DNA of 11,255 nt from Clostridium sp. CAG:1013 (GCA_000432995.1 HF972654.1:17539-28793), one strand, 5' to 3'; shown: positions 1 to 7,025, counted from the stretch's first letter. Numbers and translations: made by a program. Notes: generated by a model not told the origin, from the letters alone.

Positions 1-1
1 G

Positions 2-1000
2 AAGATCGCTGTCACGTTCCTGGTGCTTTTGGTTTTGCTGGGAGGAGGATTCTTCTATGTGTTCGGCTATCTTCTCAGCGGCATGACCATGACTTCCATC
101 ACGTCTGATCCCGACGCCTTGGGAATCCAGTCGTCAGCGTATTCGGATCCCAAAGTCATTAACGTGGCTCTGTTTGGTCTGGATGCCAGAAACGAAGGGG
201 AGACCAGTCGTTCTGACGTGGTGATGGTTCTGACCGTGGATAAAAGGCACAACACATTAAAGCTCACTTCTATCCTGCGGGATTCCGAAGTGAACATTGA
301 TGGTTATGGCCTGGATAAGATTACTCACGCTTACGCCTATGGTGGGCCTGAATTGGCGATCCGCACCATTAATCAAAACTTTAACTTGGACATCAAGAAT
401 TACGTTTCGGTGGATTTCCATCAGATGGCGGATATTGTGGACGCCTTTGGCGGCGTGGATATGGAGTTAACGGCAGCGGAAGTGGATGCTATCAACGAGA
501 ACCTGTGGACCTTGGAACAGGAATCTCCCGGCACTGTCACTTACGCGGACTACATTCCCTCTCTGGATGGTACGGTCCAGCTGGTATACGGAGAATATGA
601 GGATGGCACCTACCATCTCAACGGCAATCGTGCTGTGGCCTATTCTCGGATCCGCTATCTGGACAGCGATGACGTCCGGGCCTCCCGTCAGCAGAAAGTG
701 ATGATGGCCTTGGTAGAAGAGCTGAAGAAAAAGAGCATTTTTGAGTATCCTTCTCTGATTCGGAAGATTTCCGCTCTTTGCGAGACCTCTTTAGATGTAG
801 GGGATATGATGAGCATGGCGCCCATTGTGCTGGGTGGCCTGAACATGGAGACGTTGTCTATCCCTGGCGAGGAAGAACAGGCCTATGGTGCCTATTTGGA
901 CAACGGAGCCTGGGTGTACGAGTATGACCTGACGGTTGCGTCTCAACACATCAGCAGATTTATTTATGAAGAAAACTCCCCTTATTATACGGGGAGCTAA
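2..1000 (+). CDS. LCP (LytR-CpsA-Psr) family protein, 5' end cut by window
   Basis: The frame is open to the left edge, so the start lies outside the window. The GTG at 23 sits inside a hydrophobic stretch and is not the likely start. The visible part opens with a membrane anchor (about residues 3-25), then an extracytoplasmic LCP domain. It begins NVALFGLDAR, continues with SRSDVVMV and SILRD, and ends with LNGNRAVAYSRIRY..DDVRASRQQ. The Arg and Asp residues in these motifs are those that bind the pyrophosphate of the polyprenyl donor and the metal in LCP enzymes. The family transfers undecaprenyl-linked glycopolymers (teichoic acids, capsule) to peptidoglycan at the outer membrane face; the polymer here is unknown. 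A 6-bp hairpin (CTCCCC 976-981 / GGGGAG 991-996) overlaps the 3' end but has no T-run, so I do not call it a terminator. The next gene starts 28 nt downstream and is probably cotranscribed. Confidence 0.92.
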   Translation, partial: KIAVTFLVLLVLLGGGFFYVFGYLLSGMTMTSITSDPDALGIQSSAYSDPKVINVALFGLDARNEGETSRSDVVMVLTVDKRHNTLKLTSILRDSEVNIDGYGLDKITHAYAYGGPELAIRTINQNFNLDIKNYVSVDFHQMADIVDAFGGVDMELTAAEVDAINENLWTLEQESPGTVTYADYIPSLDGTVQLVYGEYEDGTYHLNGNRAVAYSRIRYLDSDDVRASRQQKVMMALVEELKKKSIFEYPSLIRKISALCETSLDVGDMMSMAPIVLGGLNMETLSIPGEEEQAYGAYLDNGAWVYEYDLTVASQHISRFIYEENSPYYTGS

Positions 1001-1028
1001 AAGAATAGCGCAGAAAGGATGAGTTGCT

Positions 1029-1949
1029 GTGAGCGATCCTGTATTGGTCATCATGGCTGCTGGTATGGGCAGCCGCTATGGAGGCTTAAAGCAGATTGAC
1101 CCGGTGGGCGTTCATGGGGAAAAGATCATCGATTTCTCCTTGTTCGACGCCCGGCGCGCCGGCTTCAAGAAGGCTCTGTTTATTATCAAAGAGGAGCTGC
1201 TTCCCGATTTTCAGGAGGCCGTATTCAAAAAGGCATCCCAGTATCTTGAGATCGATTGGGTGTTCCAGAAGCTCCAAGACGTCCCCGAGGGAGTGACCAT
1301 CCCGGAAGGCCGGGTAAAGCCCTGGGGTACTGGTCACGCAGCCTTGACTGCGGCTCGTGTGCTGGGGGACGCTCCCTATGCTGTGATCAACGCCGATGAT
1401 TTCTACGGCCGGGAAGCCTTTGAGAAGATGTACCACTTTTTGAAAAACGCCAAGGACGGAGAGCGGCTGGACTTCGCCATGGTGGGCTACTACTTGAAGA
1501 ACACTGTCACCGAAAACGGCTATGTGTCTCGTGGTGTGTGTCAGACGGAAAACGGAATGCTTCAAAGCATCACCGAGCGGACTCACATCGAGAAGAGGGG
1601 AGACGGCATCGCCTACACCGAGGACGGAGGCGAGTCTTGGACCCAGCTGGCGCCTGATTCTGTGGTTTCCATGAACCTTTGGGGCTTTACGCCCGGGTTT
1701 ACTCCCACGCTGGAGGCGGATTTCCGTCGTTTCTTCCGGGAGGATGTGCCGAAGAACCCGGAAAAGGCGGAATTTTTCCTGCCCTTCGTGGTCAACGATT
1801 TGCTGGCTCAGGATAAGGCTCAGGTGACTGTGCTTTCCTCCAGTGACAAATGGTACGGCGTCACGTACAAAGAGGATAAGGAAACCGTGGTGAACGCTAT
1901 CCGGGCTATGACGGAAGCTGGCATTTACCCGTCTCCCTTGTGGAATTGA
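1029..1949 (+). CDS. Sugar-1-phosphate nucleotidyltransferase-like protein (NTP_transferase fold)
   Basis: A 306-residue protein beginning at GTG 1029, with AAAGGA (1014-1019) 9 nt upstream as ribosome binding site. The N-terminal nucleotide-binding signature AAGMGSRYGGLK lies at residues 10-21. KPWGTGHA (97-104) matches the nucleotide-contacting loop, and NADDFYG (121-127) carries the metal-binding Asp of NDP-sugar pyrophosphorylases. Family enzymes join a sugar-1-phosphate and an NTP to give an NDP-sugar plus pyrophosphate in the cytosol. The sugar and nucleotide cannot be read from the sequence, and the C-terminal part shows no left-handed beta-helix repeats, so an acetyltransferase half (GlmU type) is absent. 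Following an LCP gene fits a role in wall or capsule precursors, but that is inference. A terminator begins 6 nt after the stop. Confidence 0.88.
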   Translation: MSDPVLVIMAAGMGSRYGGLKQIDPVGVHGEKIIDFSLFDARRAGFKKALFIIKEELLPDFQEAVFKKASQYLEIDWVFQKLQDVPEGVTIPEGRVKPWGTGHAALTAARVLGDAPYAVINADDFYGREAFEKMYHFLKNAKDGERLDFAMVGYYLKNTVTENGYVSRGVCQTENGMLQSITERTHIEKRGDGIAYTEDGGESWTQLAPDSVVSMNLWGFTPGFTPTLEADFRRFFREDVPKNPEKAEFFLPFVVNDLLAQDKAQVTVLSSSDKWYGVTYKEDKETVVNAIRAMTEAGIYPSPLWN

Positions 1950-1955
1950 ATTATT

Positions 1956-1985
1956 TTGGCCCGCCTGGTTGGCGGGTCAATTTTC
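1956..1985 (+). terminator. Rho-independent terminator of the nucleotidyltransferase gene
   Basis: TTGGCCCGCC (1956-1965) pairs with GGCGGGTCAA (1971-1980) across a 5-nt loop and is followed by TTTT (1981-1984). One pair is G1959-T1977, a wobble that holds only in the rightward transcript. Confidence 0.8.
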
Positions 1986-1992
1986 TGCCCAT

Positions 1993-2040
1993 AAAAAAAC
2001 TGGCCCTTTGACAGCTTTCCGAAGAGAGCCATCAAAGGGC
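1993..2040 (-). terminator. Leftward intrinsic terminator with UUCG tetraloop
   Basis: On the minus strand, GCCCTTTGA and TCAAAGGGC (2032-2040 and 2003-2011) form a perfect 9-bp stem. A 2x2 internal loop follows, then a second stem (2014-2019/2024-2029, with one C-A mismatch) capped by TTCG closed by C-G, an extra-stable tetraloop. Three nucleotides after the stem come seven Ts (1999-1993). Read rightward the hairpin has no T-run, so the element is directional. No leftward gene lies to its right before 4817, so the RNA it ends is unexplained. Confidence 0.55.
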
Positions 2041-2149
2041 GAGCGGCCGGAGCCCAGTGGAACTTTGATATGCCGCGAAACCACTGGGGCTCCGGTCCTT
2101 ATGGACAATATCATCGTTCTTCCAGGCAGCAAACGCTTTCCTGGCCGCT
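1993..2149 (-). ncRNA. Candidate leftward small RNA (three hairpins plus terminator)
   Basis: Read leftward, this stretch folds as follows. A 5-bp hairpin (2140-2144/2122-2126) contains an inner AGC/GCT stem. A 14-bp hairpin with a single bulged base (2081-2095/2047-2060) has a 20-nt loop. The UUCG terminator hairpin at 2003-2040 comes last. AGCGG (2145-2149) can also pair with CCGCT (2042-2046), closing the first two hairpins and stacking on the second. I found no convincing leftward promoter; the 5' end at 2149 is only the outer edge of the pairing. I do not recognise 6S, SRP, tmRNA or RNase P signatures. A dispersed palindromic repeat is a fair alternative. Confidence 0.3.
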
Positions 2150-2221
2150 TGATCCTAGTGTGGGCAGGGAGGGAGAAAAATATGCAGGGGGTATTTAGGG
2201 AAATTTTTCCTTTTTTGCGGG

Positions 2222-2250
2222 TTGCAAATTTTCTCCCGGTATGGTATGAT
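2222..2250 (+). promoter_or_regulatory. secG promoter (-35/-10)
   Basis: TTGCAA (2222-2227), a 17-bp spacer and TATGAT (2245-2250), with TGG just before the -10 giving an extended -10. T-rich tracts lie directly upstream. Transcription would start near 2257. Confidence 0.7.
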
Positions 2251-2256
2251 AGCCAA

Positions 2257-2386
2257 AGGAATTTATATTGCGGGCCTTGCGGCGTAACAACTACCCCTGG
2301 GTCGGCGGTGAAAACTGCATCTTATATGTAGTGGAAATGTCCCCTGGCGGGACACGTTGAACGACTTTAGGAGGAATCAGACACAA
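2257..2386 (+). promoter_or_regulatory. Folded 5' leader of secG
   Basis: About 130 nt separate the predicted start of transcription from the secG ATG, and no ORF is evident in them. Visible pairings are ACTGCAT 2314-2320 with ATGTAGT 2326-2332, and TGTCCC 2338-2343 with GGGACA 2349-2354. A possible closing helix joins CGT(2283-2285)..CAAC(2288-2291) to GTTG(2356-2359)..ACG(2361-2363), giving a multibranch fold just before the Shine-Dalgarno AGGAGG (2369-2374). CCCCTGG occurs twice (2294-2300, 2341-2347). I do not recognise a known riboswitch or protein leader here. Confidence 0.45.
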
Positions 2387-2638
2387 ATGAACGCTTTGTC
2401 AATCGTGCTTGGCATCGTGCTGATGCTGTTCGCAATCGCCATCATCATCGTTATCCTGCTTCAGGAAGGCAGCCAGAAGAACCTGGGCGTGGTTACCGGC
2501 GGCGCCGATACTTTCTTGTCCAAGAATAAGGCCCGGTCTGTGGACGCTTTTCTCAGCCGTTGGACCAAGGTGATCGCTATTGGCTTCTTCGTGCTGGTGA
2601 TTGTGACCAACATTCTGATGTATTTCGTTGTGAAATAA
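2387..2638 (+). CDS. secG: Preprotein translocase subunit SecG
   Basis: An 83-residue membrane protein with two hydrophobic segments (about residues 4-23 and 57-79). The linker (QEGSQKNLG...GGADTFLSKNKAR) corresponds to the conserved SecG cytoplasmic loop after LLQ-E-G. SecG is the small accessory subunit of the SecYEG channel and assists SecA-driven export. I chose ATG 2387 with AGGAGG at 2369-2374, a 12-nt spacing that is on the long side. A TTG at 2357 is in frame but would place the ribosome binding site inside the gene and add ten polar residues before the first membrane segment. In many Firmicutes secG is followed by rnr-smpB; here an acetyltransferase gene follows instead, after a terminator-like hairpin. 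Confidence 0.93.
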   Translation: MNALSIVLGIVLMLFAIAIIIVILLQEGSQKNLGVVTGGADTFLSKNKARSVDAFLSRWTKVIAIGFFVLVIVTNILMYFVVK

Positions 2639-2654
2639 AAGCGAATATCCATCT

Positions 2655-2719
2655 GGCTCCCAATGGAGCTTGCACAATTTGGAACGAAACGCGCTCCGCG
2701 ATCCTGCGGGGCGTTTTTT
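2655..2719 (+). terminator. Terminator after secG, possibly an attenuator
   Basis: The terminator is AACGC-[GC bulge]-TCCGC (2688-2699), a 6-nt loop, then GCGGGGCGTT (2706-2715), running into six Ts (2714-2719). Upstream, GCTCC (2656-2660) pairs with GGAGC (2665-2669) around a CAAT loop. The same GGAGC could instead pair with GCTCC at 2693-2697 inside the terminator, an arrangement that allows alternative folds. Only 22 nt separate the T-run from the next start codon, so no promoter fits between them. Confidence 0.75.
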
Positions 2720-2741
2720 CTGTGAAGAAGGGAGGAATGGT

Positions 2742-3470
2742 ATGATCCGCTTTGTGGAACGTGAGAAAGACAAGCAAAAGTTGCTCTCACTGTGCGAAAA
2801 CAAACCCTTTGGGTGTAAGATCGCTTCCATAGCCACAGTCTATGGCTTTGATAAGAGCTTTGCCTGCTTCTGGATAGATACAGAAGAGGACGTGGTGTAC
2901 TGTCTTGTGGATGGGGCCATGCTCCTGTCTGGCACAGTGATCCATGGAGAGGCAGCCAGGGCATTTCTCCGGATGACAGGGACAAGCGAGGTGCTTTGTG
3001 CCGTTCGTAACGCGGAAGCCATGGGACTTGTTTCCACCGATACCGGGGATGTGCTCAAGCGTGTTATTCAGCCGGGGGATCCCCCTTGTCCGCCTCCTCC
3101 TGTAAATATTCGGGAGATCTTTACCTTGCTGGAAGAAAATGGAATGGTAGAGGAGTTTGAGCCATTCTATCTGGACCTTTCCCATAAACTGCGGCATCAT
3201 GGAGCGTTGGCTCTGACGGTGCCGGGAGGGGATGGGTTGAAAGCCTGCGGGGTGGTATCCTCCATCAGTGAGAGCGGGGCGATCCTGTCCGCCTTGGCCG
3301 TGGCAGCGGACTATCGCCGACAGGGGATCGGCTCCGCGCTGGTCCGGCGGATCGAGAGTTATTTCCCGGGGAAAACCCTTTACGTGTTCCGGGAGCAGAA
3401 CAAAAACAGAGAATTTTATAAGGCCCTGGGTTACACCAAAGTGGATACCTGGGTTCATACCAAGCTGTGA
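2742..3470 (+). CDS. GNAT-family N-acetyltransferase
   Basis: A 242-residue protein beginning at ATG 2742, with GGGAGGA (2730-2736) 5-6 nt upstream. The frame extends upstream to 2670, but that would overlap the terminator and lacks a ribosome binding site. The C-terminal third is a GNAT fold. LSALAVAADYRRQGIGSAL (about 182-200) contains the acetyl-CoA pyrophosphate-binding R/Q-x-x-G-x-G/A loop, and FREQNKNREFYKALGY (about 216-231) is the typical last strand/helix. Residues 1-110 form a less recognisable N-terminal domain, joined through a proline-rich linker (PGDPPCPPPP, 111-120). The substrate is unknown. The gene is followed 11 nt later by the lyase-family gene, whose ribosome binding site overlaps this stop codon, so the two are very likely cotranscribed. 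Confidence 0.85.
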   Translation: MIRFVEREKDKQKLLSLCENKPFGCKIASIATVYGFDKSFACFWIDTEEDVVYCLVDGAMLLSGTVIHGEAARAFLRMTGTSEVLCAVRNAEAMGLVSTDTGDVLKRVIQPGDPPCPPPPVNIREIFTLLEENGMVEEFEPFYLDLSHKLRHHGALALTVPGGDGLKACGVVSSISESGAILSALAVAADYRRQGIGSALVRRIESYFPGKTLYVFREQNKNREFYKALGYTKVDTWVHTKL

Positions 3471-3481
3471 GGAGAAGGTAA

Positions 3482-4759
3482 ATGAACGTATATCCCTATT
3501 TTCAGATTGCGCCCAAGCTGCTTGAAGCCGCTCAGCGGGCGGAAGAACTGGCACAGCCTCAGTTCCGGGAGATCGAAGAAATTCAGCGGTATAACCAGCA
3601 GAAAATGCTGGCAGCTTTCAATAAAGCCGGGGTTAGCGAAAGCCATTTTGTGGGCAGCACAGGCTACGGTTACGGAGACCGGGGCCGTGACGTGTTGGAT
3701 CAGGTCTACGCTGCCGCTCTGGGAGCAGAGGACGCTCTGGTGCGTCACAATTTCGTTAGCGGCACTCACACCCTGACGGTAGCCCTGTTCGGTATGCTCC
3801 GTCCCGGTGACAAGATGCTCTGCGTCACCGGAACTCCCTACGACACCATCCAGGGTGTTATCGGCATGGAGGGCAGGGAAGAGCCCGGCTCCTTGAAAGA
3901 GTTTGGTATCCAGTACGAGGAGATCGCACTGCGTCCCGACGGCACTCCTGACCTGGAAGCCATGGAGCAGCGTATCACTCCCGAGTACAAGATGATTTAC
4001 ATTCAGCGTTCCCGTGGATACAGCTTACGGCCTTCCTTGCGTGTGGAGGATATTGCTCCTATCGTGAAGATTGCCAAGCGTAAAGCTCCCAAGGCCATTG
4101 TCATGGTGGACAACTGCTATGGCGAGTTTGTAGAGCGAGAAGAGCCCTTGGCAGTGGGGGCCGACATCATCGCCGGTTCCCTCATCAAGAACCCCGGCGG
4201 CGGCATTGCTCCCACAGGTGGGTATATCGCCGGCCGCCACGACCTGGTAGAGCTTTGTGCTTACCGTCTCACTACTCCCGGTACTGGGCGGGAGATCGGT
4301 TGTACTCTGGGAAACAACCGGGAACTGTTCATGGGTGCTTTCCATGCGCCCCATGTGGCAGGAGAGGCTTTGAAAACCGCAGTGTTCGCTTCCGCGCTGT
4401 TCTCTCAGCTGGGATTTGGTGTCACTCCTACGGTAGAGGAACGCCGGGGAGATATTATCCAGGTGATGATGCTGGAGAATCCCCAGAACCTGATCGCGTT
4501 CTGCCGTGGTGTGCAGAAGGGCGCCCCTGTGGATTCCTTTGTGGTACCGGAACCCAGCGACATGCCCGGATACGACAGTCAGGTTATCATGGCTGCCGGC
4601 GCCTTCACCTTGGGATCTTCCATTGAGCTTTCCGCGGACGCTCCCCTCCGGGAGCCCTACGCCGCCTGGATGCAAGGCGGGCTCAACTACCACAGCGGTC
4701 AGCTGGGTATGTTGCTGGCTGCCCAGGAGATGGTGAATGAGGGTCTGATCCAGCTGTAA
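3482..4759 (+). CDS. PLP-dependent methionine gamma-lyase / cystathionine beta-lyase-like protein (YnbB/aluminium-resistance family)
   Basis: A 425-residue cytosolic enzyme of fold-type I PLP transferases. GYGYGDRGRD (61-70) and FVSGTHTL (91-98) form the cofactor-phosphate region. MVDNCYGEF (208-216) supplies Asp210, which contacts the pyridine nitrogen. SLIKNPGGG (233-241) carries the probable Schiff-base Lys236. The N-terminal sequence FQIAPKLLEAAQRAEE is characteristic of the family annotated as 'cystathionine beta-lyase family protein involved in aluminium resistance' or 'methionine gamma-lyase family protein'. Family assignment is firm; the real substrate is not established for most members. 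ATG 3482 follows GAGGAGAAGG, which overlaps the stop codon of the acetyltransferase gene. A strong terminator lies downstream. Confidence 0.92.
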   Translation: MNVYPYFQIAPKLLEAAQRAEELAQPQFREIEEIQRYNQQKMLAAFNKAGVSESHFVGSTGYGYGDRGRDVLDQVYAAALGAEDALVRHNFVSGTHTLTVALFGMLRPGDKMLCVTGTPYDTIQGVIGMEGREEPGSLKEFGIQYEEIALRPDGTPDLEAMEQRITPEYKMIYIQRSRGYSLRPSLRVEDIAPIVKIAKRKAPKAIVMVDNCYGEFVEREEPLAVGADIIAGSLIKNPGGGIAPTGGYIAGRHDLVELCAYRLTTPGTGREIGCTLGNNRELFMGAFHAPHVAGEALKTAVFASALFSQLGFGVTPTVEERRGDIIQVMMLENPQNLIAFCRGVQKGAPVDSFVVPEPSDMPGYDSQVIMAAGAFTLGSSIELSADAPLREPYAAWMQGGLNYHSGQLGMLLAAQEMVNEGLIQL

Positions 4760-4775
4760 AAAGTCAATAGCATAC

Positions 4776-4811
4776 AAAAAAGCCGCCGGGAACATTCCCA
4801 GCGGCTTTTTT
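4776..4811. terminator. Two-way terminator between the lyase gene and the feo operon
   Basis: AAAAAAGCCGC (4776-4786) pairs with GCGGCTTTTTT (4801-4811). Inside are C4787/A4800 and a GGGA/TCCC stem (4788-4791/4796-4799). The A-run and T-run allow use in both directions. The C/A pair is a mismatch rightward but a G-U wobble leftward. It lies 16 nt after the rightward stop and 5 nt after the leftward stop. Confidence 0.9.
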
Positions 4812-4816
4812 CATGC

Positions 4817-4960
4817 TCAGGAGTCTTTTTTTCGTGAAGGGCATCCAGCGCAATGGGCGCAGTTTCCGCCGCAGGATTTTCTCCGGCGGATAGAACGAAC
4901 CGCGAAAAACACTGCAACGGCTATGGCAATCACAAGTAGAGTAGTGATGACAGTACCCAT
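4817..4960 (-). CDS. FeoB-associated Cys-rich membrane peptide
   Basis: A 47-residue peptide with one N-terminal membrane helix (about residues 4-21), a basic RSIRRRK stop-transfer segment, and a Cys-rich tail with Cys30, Cys34, Cys37 and Cys40 (CGGNC..C..C). This matches the FeoB-associated Cys-rich membrane protein family, found next to feoB in Firmicutes; a role in handling incoming Fe(II) has been proposed but not shown. I chose the ATG at 4960. GAGGA lies 7 nt upstream and overlaps the feoB stop codon, whereas an upstream in-frame start at 5023 would bury itself in feoB. The gap to feoB is 10 nt, so it is the last gene of the feo operon. Confidence 0.88.
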   Translation of the reverse strand: MGTVITTLLVIAIAVAVFFAVRSIRRRKSCGGNCAHCAGCPSRKKDS

Positions 4961-4970
4961 GAACACGTCC

Positions 4971-7025
4971 TCAAATAAACAGCAGTCCAATGTGGTACAC
5001 GGCAAAGGTGACCACCCAGGCAACGATGATCTGGAACAGAGCAGTCATACCGGTCCAGGCCCAGCTGCCGGTTTCCTTCTTGATGGTAGCCAAAGTGGCC
5101 GCGCAAGGAACGTACAGCAGGGAGAAGGTCATCAGGACCAGGGCGTTCAAAGGACCAAAGCCAATGGCGCCCAGAGAGCCCATGAGTGAGGCCATTCCTT
5201 CTGTGGAGGTAATGCTGGTCACGCCGAAGAGCACCGCGCAGCTGGAGACCACCACCTCTTTGGCGGAGATACCAGCGATCAATGCCACAACGATCTGCCA
5301 GAAGCCAAGGCCGATGGGGACGAAGAAGGGAACGATCAAACGGCCAATCATGGAGCCAAAGGTCTGAGACATGTCGAGAGAATAGCCGGAAGGGCCGAAG
5401 TTCAGCAACAGCCACATGATGATAGACGCCACAAAAATGGTGGTGCCTGCCTTGGTCAGGTAGTCCTTCACCTTTTCCCACACATAAATGGCGATGGTTC
5501 TGGCGCTGGGAGCTTTGTACTCCGGCAGCTCGATGAGAAGGGCGTTCTCTTTCTGCTTTTTCCGGTCGATCAGGTGCATCAAGAATGCACAGAGGATAGC
5601 TACCGCGATTCCCAGCAAATACATGGAATAAGCCACCAGCATGGCGTTATCCGGGAAGAACAGCTGTGAAAACAAAAGGTAAATGGGCAGCCGAGCGCTA
5701 CAGGACATAAAAGGCGTGATAAGCATGGTCTTGTATCGGTCTCGCTTATTTTCCAAAGCCCGGGAGGCCATGATGGCGGGGACCGTGCAGCCGAATCCTA
5801 GGATCATGGGGATGAAAGAACGGCCGGATAATCCTAGTCTACCCATGATGCTGTCCATCACGTAGGCAACACGGGACATGTAACCACTGTCCTCCAAAAA
5901 GGCCAAGGCCAAGAACAGGATGAAGATGTTAGGCAAGAACAGGAGGATTCCTCCCACGCCGGCGATAATGCCATCCACGATCAGGGAGATGAGCATGGGC
6001 GCTACATGGAGCGACTCTAAACCAAATAGCACCCCATCGGAAATAGCGTCCAATCCCAGTTGGAAATATCCTTTTAGCCAGTCGCCCACTGTGAAAGTGA
6101 GGAAGAACACCAGGGCCATAATACACAGAAAAATGGGGAAACCCAGCACCGGATGGGTCAACAGTTGGTCAGCTTTGTCCGTGATGGCTTCCTTTTTTGA
6201 TTTGTTCACCAGAACTTCCTGGATGACTTCATCGATGAAGTCGTACTTTTGATTGATGATGTCCTTTTCGTAGCTGCGGTCTAACACCTGGGGCAGATCC
6301 ACAGGATAGTCTCGGGTGATCTCCTTGTCGTTCTCCAGCAGCTTAATGGCGTGCCACCGCAGATTGGTCAATTCCGGGTAACGCCGCTCCAGCTCGTCCA
6401 TCAGCAGGTCGATCTTGTCTTCGATCTCGTCGCTGTACACCATCACATATTCGTCATGGTGGTCGTGGCGGTGACGCGTCTGCTCCGTGTGGTGATGATG
6501 GTGATGGCTAGTTGCTTCTGTGCCCTTGCTGTCCTTGTGGTGGGCGGCTGCGTGCATCAGAATGTCCAAGCCAGTCTTGCGCCGGGCGGAAACCGGAATC
6601 ACCGGGATGCCCAACATCTCAGGCAGGCGGTGCAGGTCGATTTCCATGCCTCGTTTCTGGACAATGTCCATCATGTTCAGCGCCAAGATCACCGGCTTAC
6701 CCAGCTCGATGAGCTGCAAAGCCAGATACAAGTTGCGTTCCAATGCGGAAGCATCCGCTACGTCAATGATCACGTCCACATCGTCGCTGAGGATGTATTG
6801 CCGCGTCACCTGTTCCTCCATAGTGTAGGAGGTGAGGCTGTATGTACCGGGCAGGTCTACCAGCTTGTATTCGTGGTCGTGGAACTGGAATAGTCCCTCT
6901 TTCTTTTCTACGGTAACGCCCGGCCAGTTAGCCACCTTAAGATTGGCGCCGGTGTAGGCGTTAAACAGTGTGGTTTTTCCGCAGTTCGGGTTTCCCACAA
7001 ACCCGATGGTCAATTCGTGTGCCAT
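4971..7025 (-). CDS. feoB: Ferrous iron transport protein B (FeoB) with a His-rich insert
   Basis: A 684-residue membrane GTPase/permease for Fe(II) uptake. The N-terminal G domain shows G1 GNPNCGKT (11-18), switch I NWPGVTVEKKEG (33-44), G3 DLPG (57-60), G4 NMMD (117-120) and a G5-like VSARRKTG (145-152). A guanine-dissociation-inhibitor-like helical domain follows to about residue 285. The rest is a polytopic permease with the two Gate-type repeats: LPNIFILFLALAFLEDSGYMSRVAYVMD and GLSGRSFIPMILGFGCTVPAIMA in the first half, and the AGISAKEVVVSS stretch in the second. Residues 162-190 hold 12 histidines, including six in a row (174-179), at the junction of G domain and helical domain. The start ATG shares one base with the feoA stop (TAATG), and GGGAGG lies 9 nt upstream, indicating translational coupling. 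Confidence 0.96.
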   Translation of the reverse strand: MAHELTIGFVGNPNCGKTTLFNAYTGANLKVANWPGVTVEKKEGLFQFHDHEYKLVDLPGTYSLTSYTMEEQVTRQYILSDDVDVIIDVADASALERNLYLALQLIELGKPVILALNMMDIVQKRGMEIDLHRLPEMLGIPVIPVSARRKTGLDILMHAAAHHKDSKGTEATSHHHHHHTEQTRHRHDHHDEYVMVYSDEIEDKIDLLMDELERRYPELTNLRWHAIKLLENDKEITRDYPVDLPQVLDRSYEKDIINQKYDFIDEVIQEVLVNKSKKEAITDKADQLLTHPVLGFPIFLCIMALVFFLTFTVGDWLKGYFQLGLDAISDGVLFGLESLHVAPMLISLIVDGIIAGVGGILLFLPNIFILFLALAFLEDSGYMSRVAYVMDSIMGRLGLSGRSFIPMILGFGCTVPAIMASRALENKRDRYKTMLITPFMSCSARLPIYLLFSQLFFPDNAMLVAYSMYLLGIAVAILCAFLMHLIDRKKQKENALLIELPEYKAPSARTIAIYVWEKVKDYLTKAGTTIFVASIIMWLLLNFGPSGYSLDMSQTFGSMIGRLIVPFFVPIGLGFWQIVVALIAGISAKEVVVSSCAVLFGVTSITSTEGMASLMGSLGAIGFGPLNALVLMTFSLLYVPCAATLATIKKETGSWAWTGMTALFQIIVAWVVTFAVYHIGLLFI

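Larger units (their letters stand above)
1950..2386. other. Long intergenic region upstream of secG
   Basis: These 437 bases hold, in order: the rightward terminator of the preceding gene, the leftward terminator and hairpin cluster (1993-2149), an A/T-tract stretch (about 2165-2220) and the secG promoter and leader. I see nothing definite at 2150-2220 beyond a poor GGAA-ATTT-TTCC stem and T-tracts just upstream of the secG -35 box that could act as an UP element. A 120-codon rightward frame across the region was not accepted as a gene. Confidence 0.7.

Noticed and set aside
1977..2114. 45-codon leftward open frame (ATG at 2114) through the hairpin cluster
   Set aside because: It has only a weak GGAAG upstream, its codons are dictated by the inverted repeats, and it reads past its own terminator. 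The RNA or repeat reading explains the sequence better.
1969..2331. 120-codon rightward open frame between the nucleotidyltransferase gene and secG
   Set aside because: It begins inside a terminator loop, runs through two strong hairpins and the secG promoter, has no ribosome binding site, and encodes no recognisable domain.
2257..2386. tRNA-Leu, SRP RNA or 6S RNA upstream of secG
   Set aside because: No T-loop GTTCGA pattern, no GGAAG-type SRP loop and no rod-shaped 6S fold could be found.
2787..3554. 255-codon leftward frame opposite the acetyltransferase gene
   Set aside because: It is the antisense shadow of a gene with a clear GNAT domain and ribosome binding site, and no domain is seen in it.
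4025..4795. 256-codon leftward frame opposite the lyase-family gene
   Set aside because: Antisense of a confident PLP enzyme. It starts within the two-way terminator region and has no plausible domain.
6480..6515. Trinucleotide-like run (GTGATG type) as a simple repeat
   Set aside because: It is the coding sequence of the FeoB histidine run in frame and is better described there.
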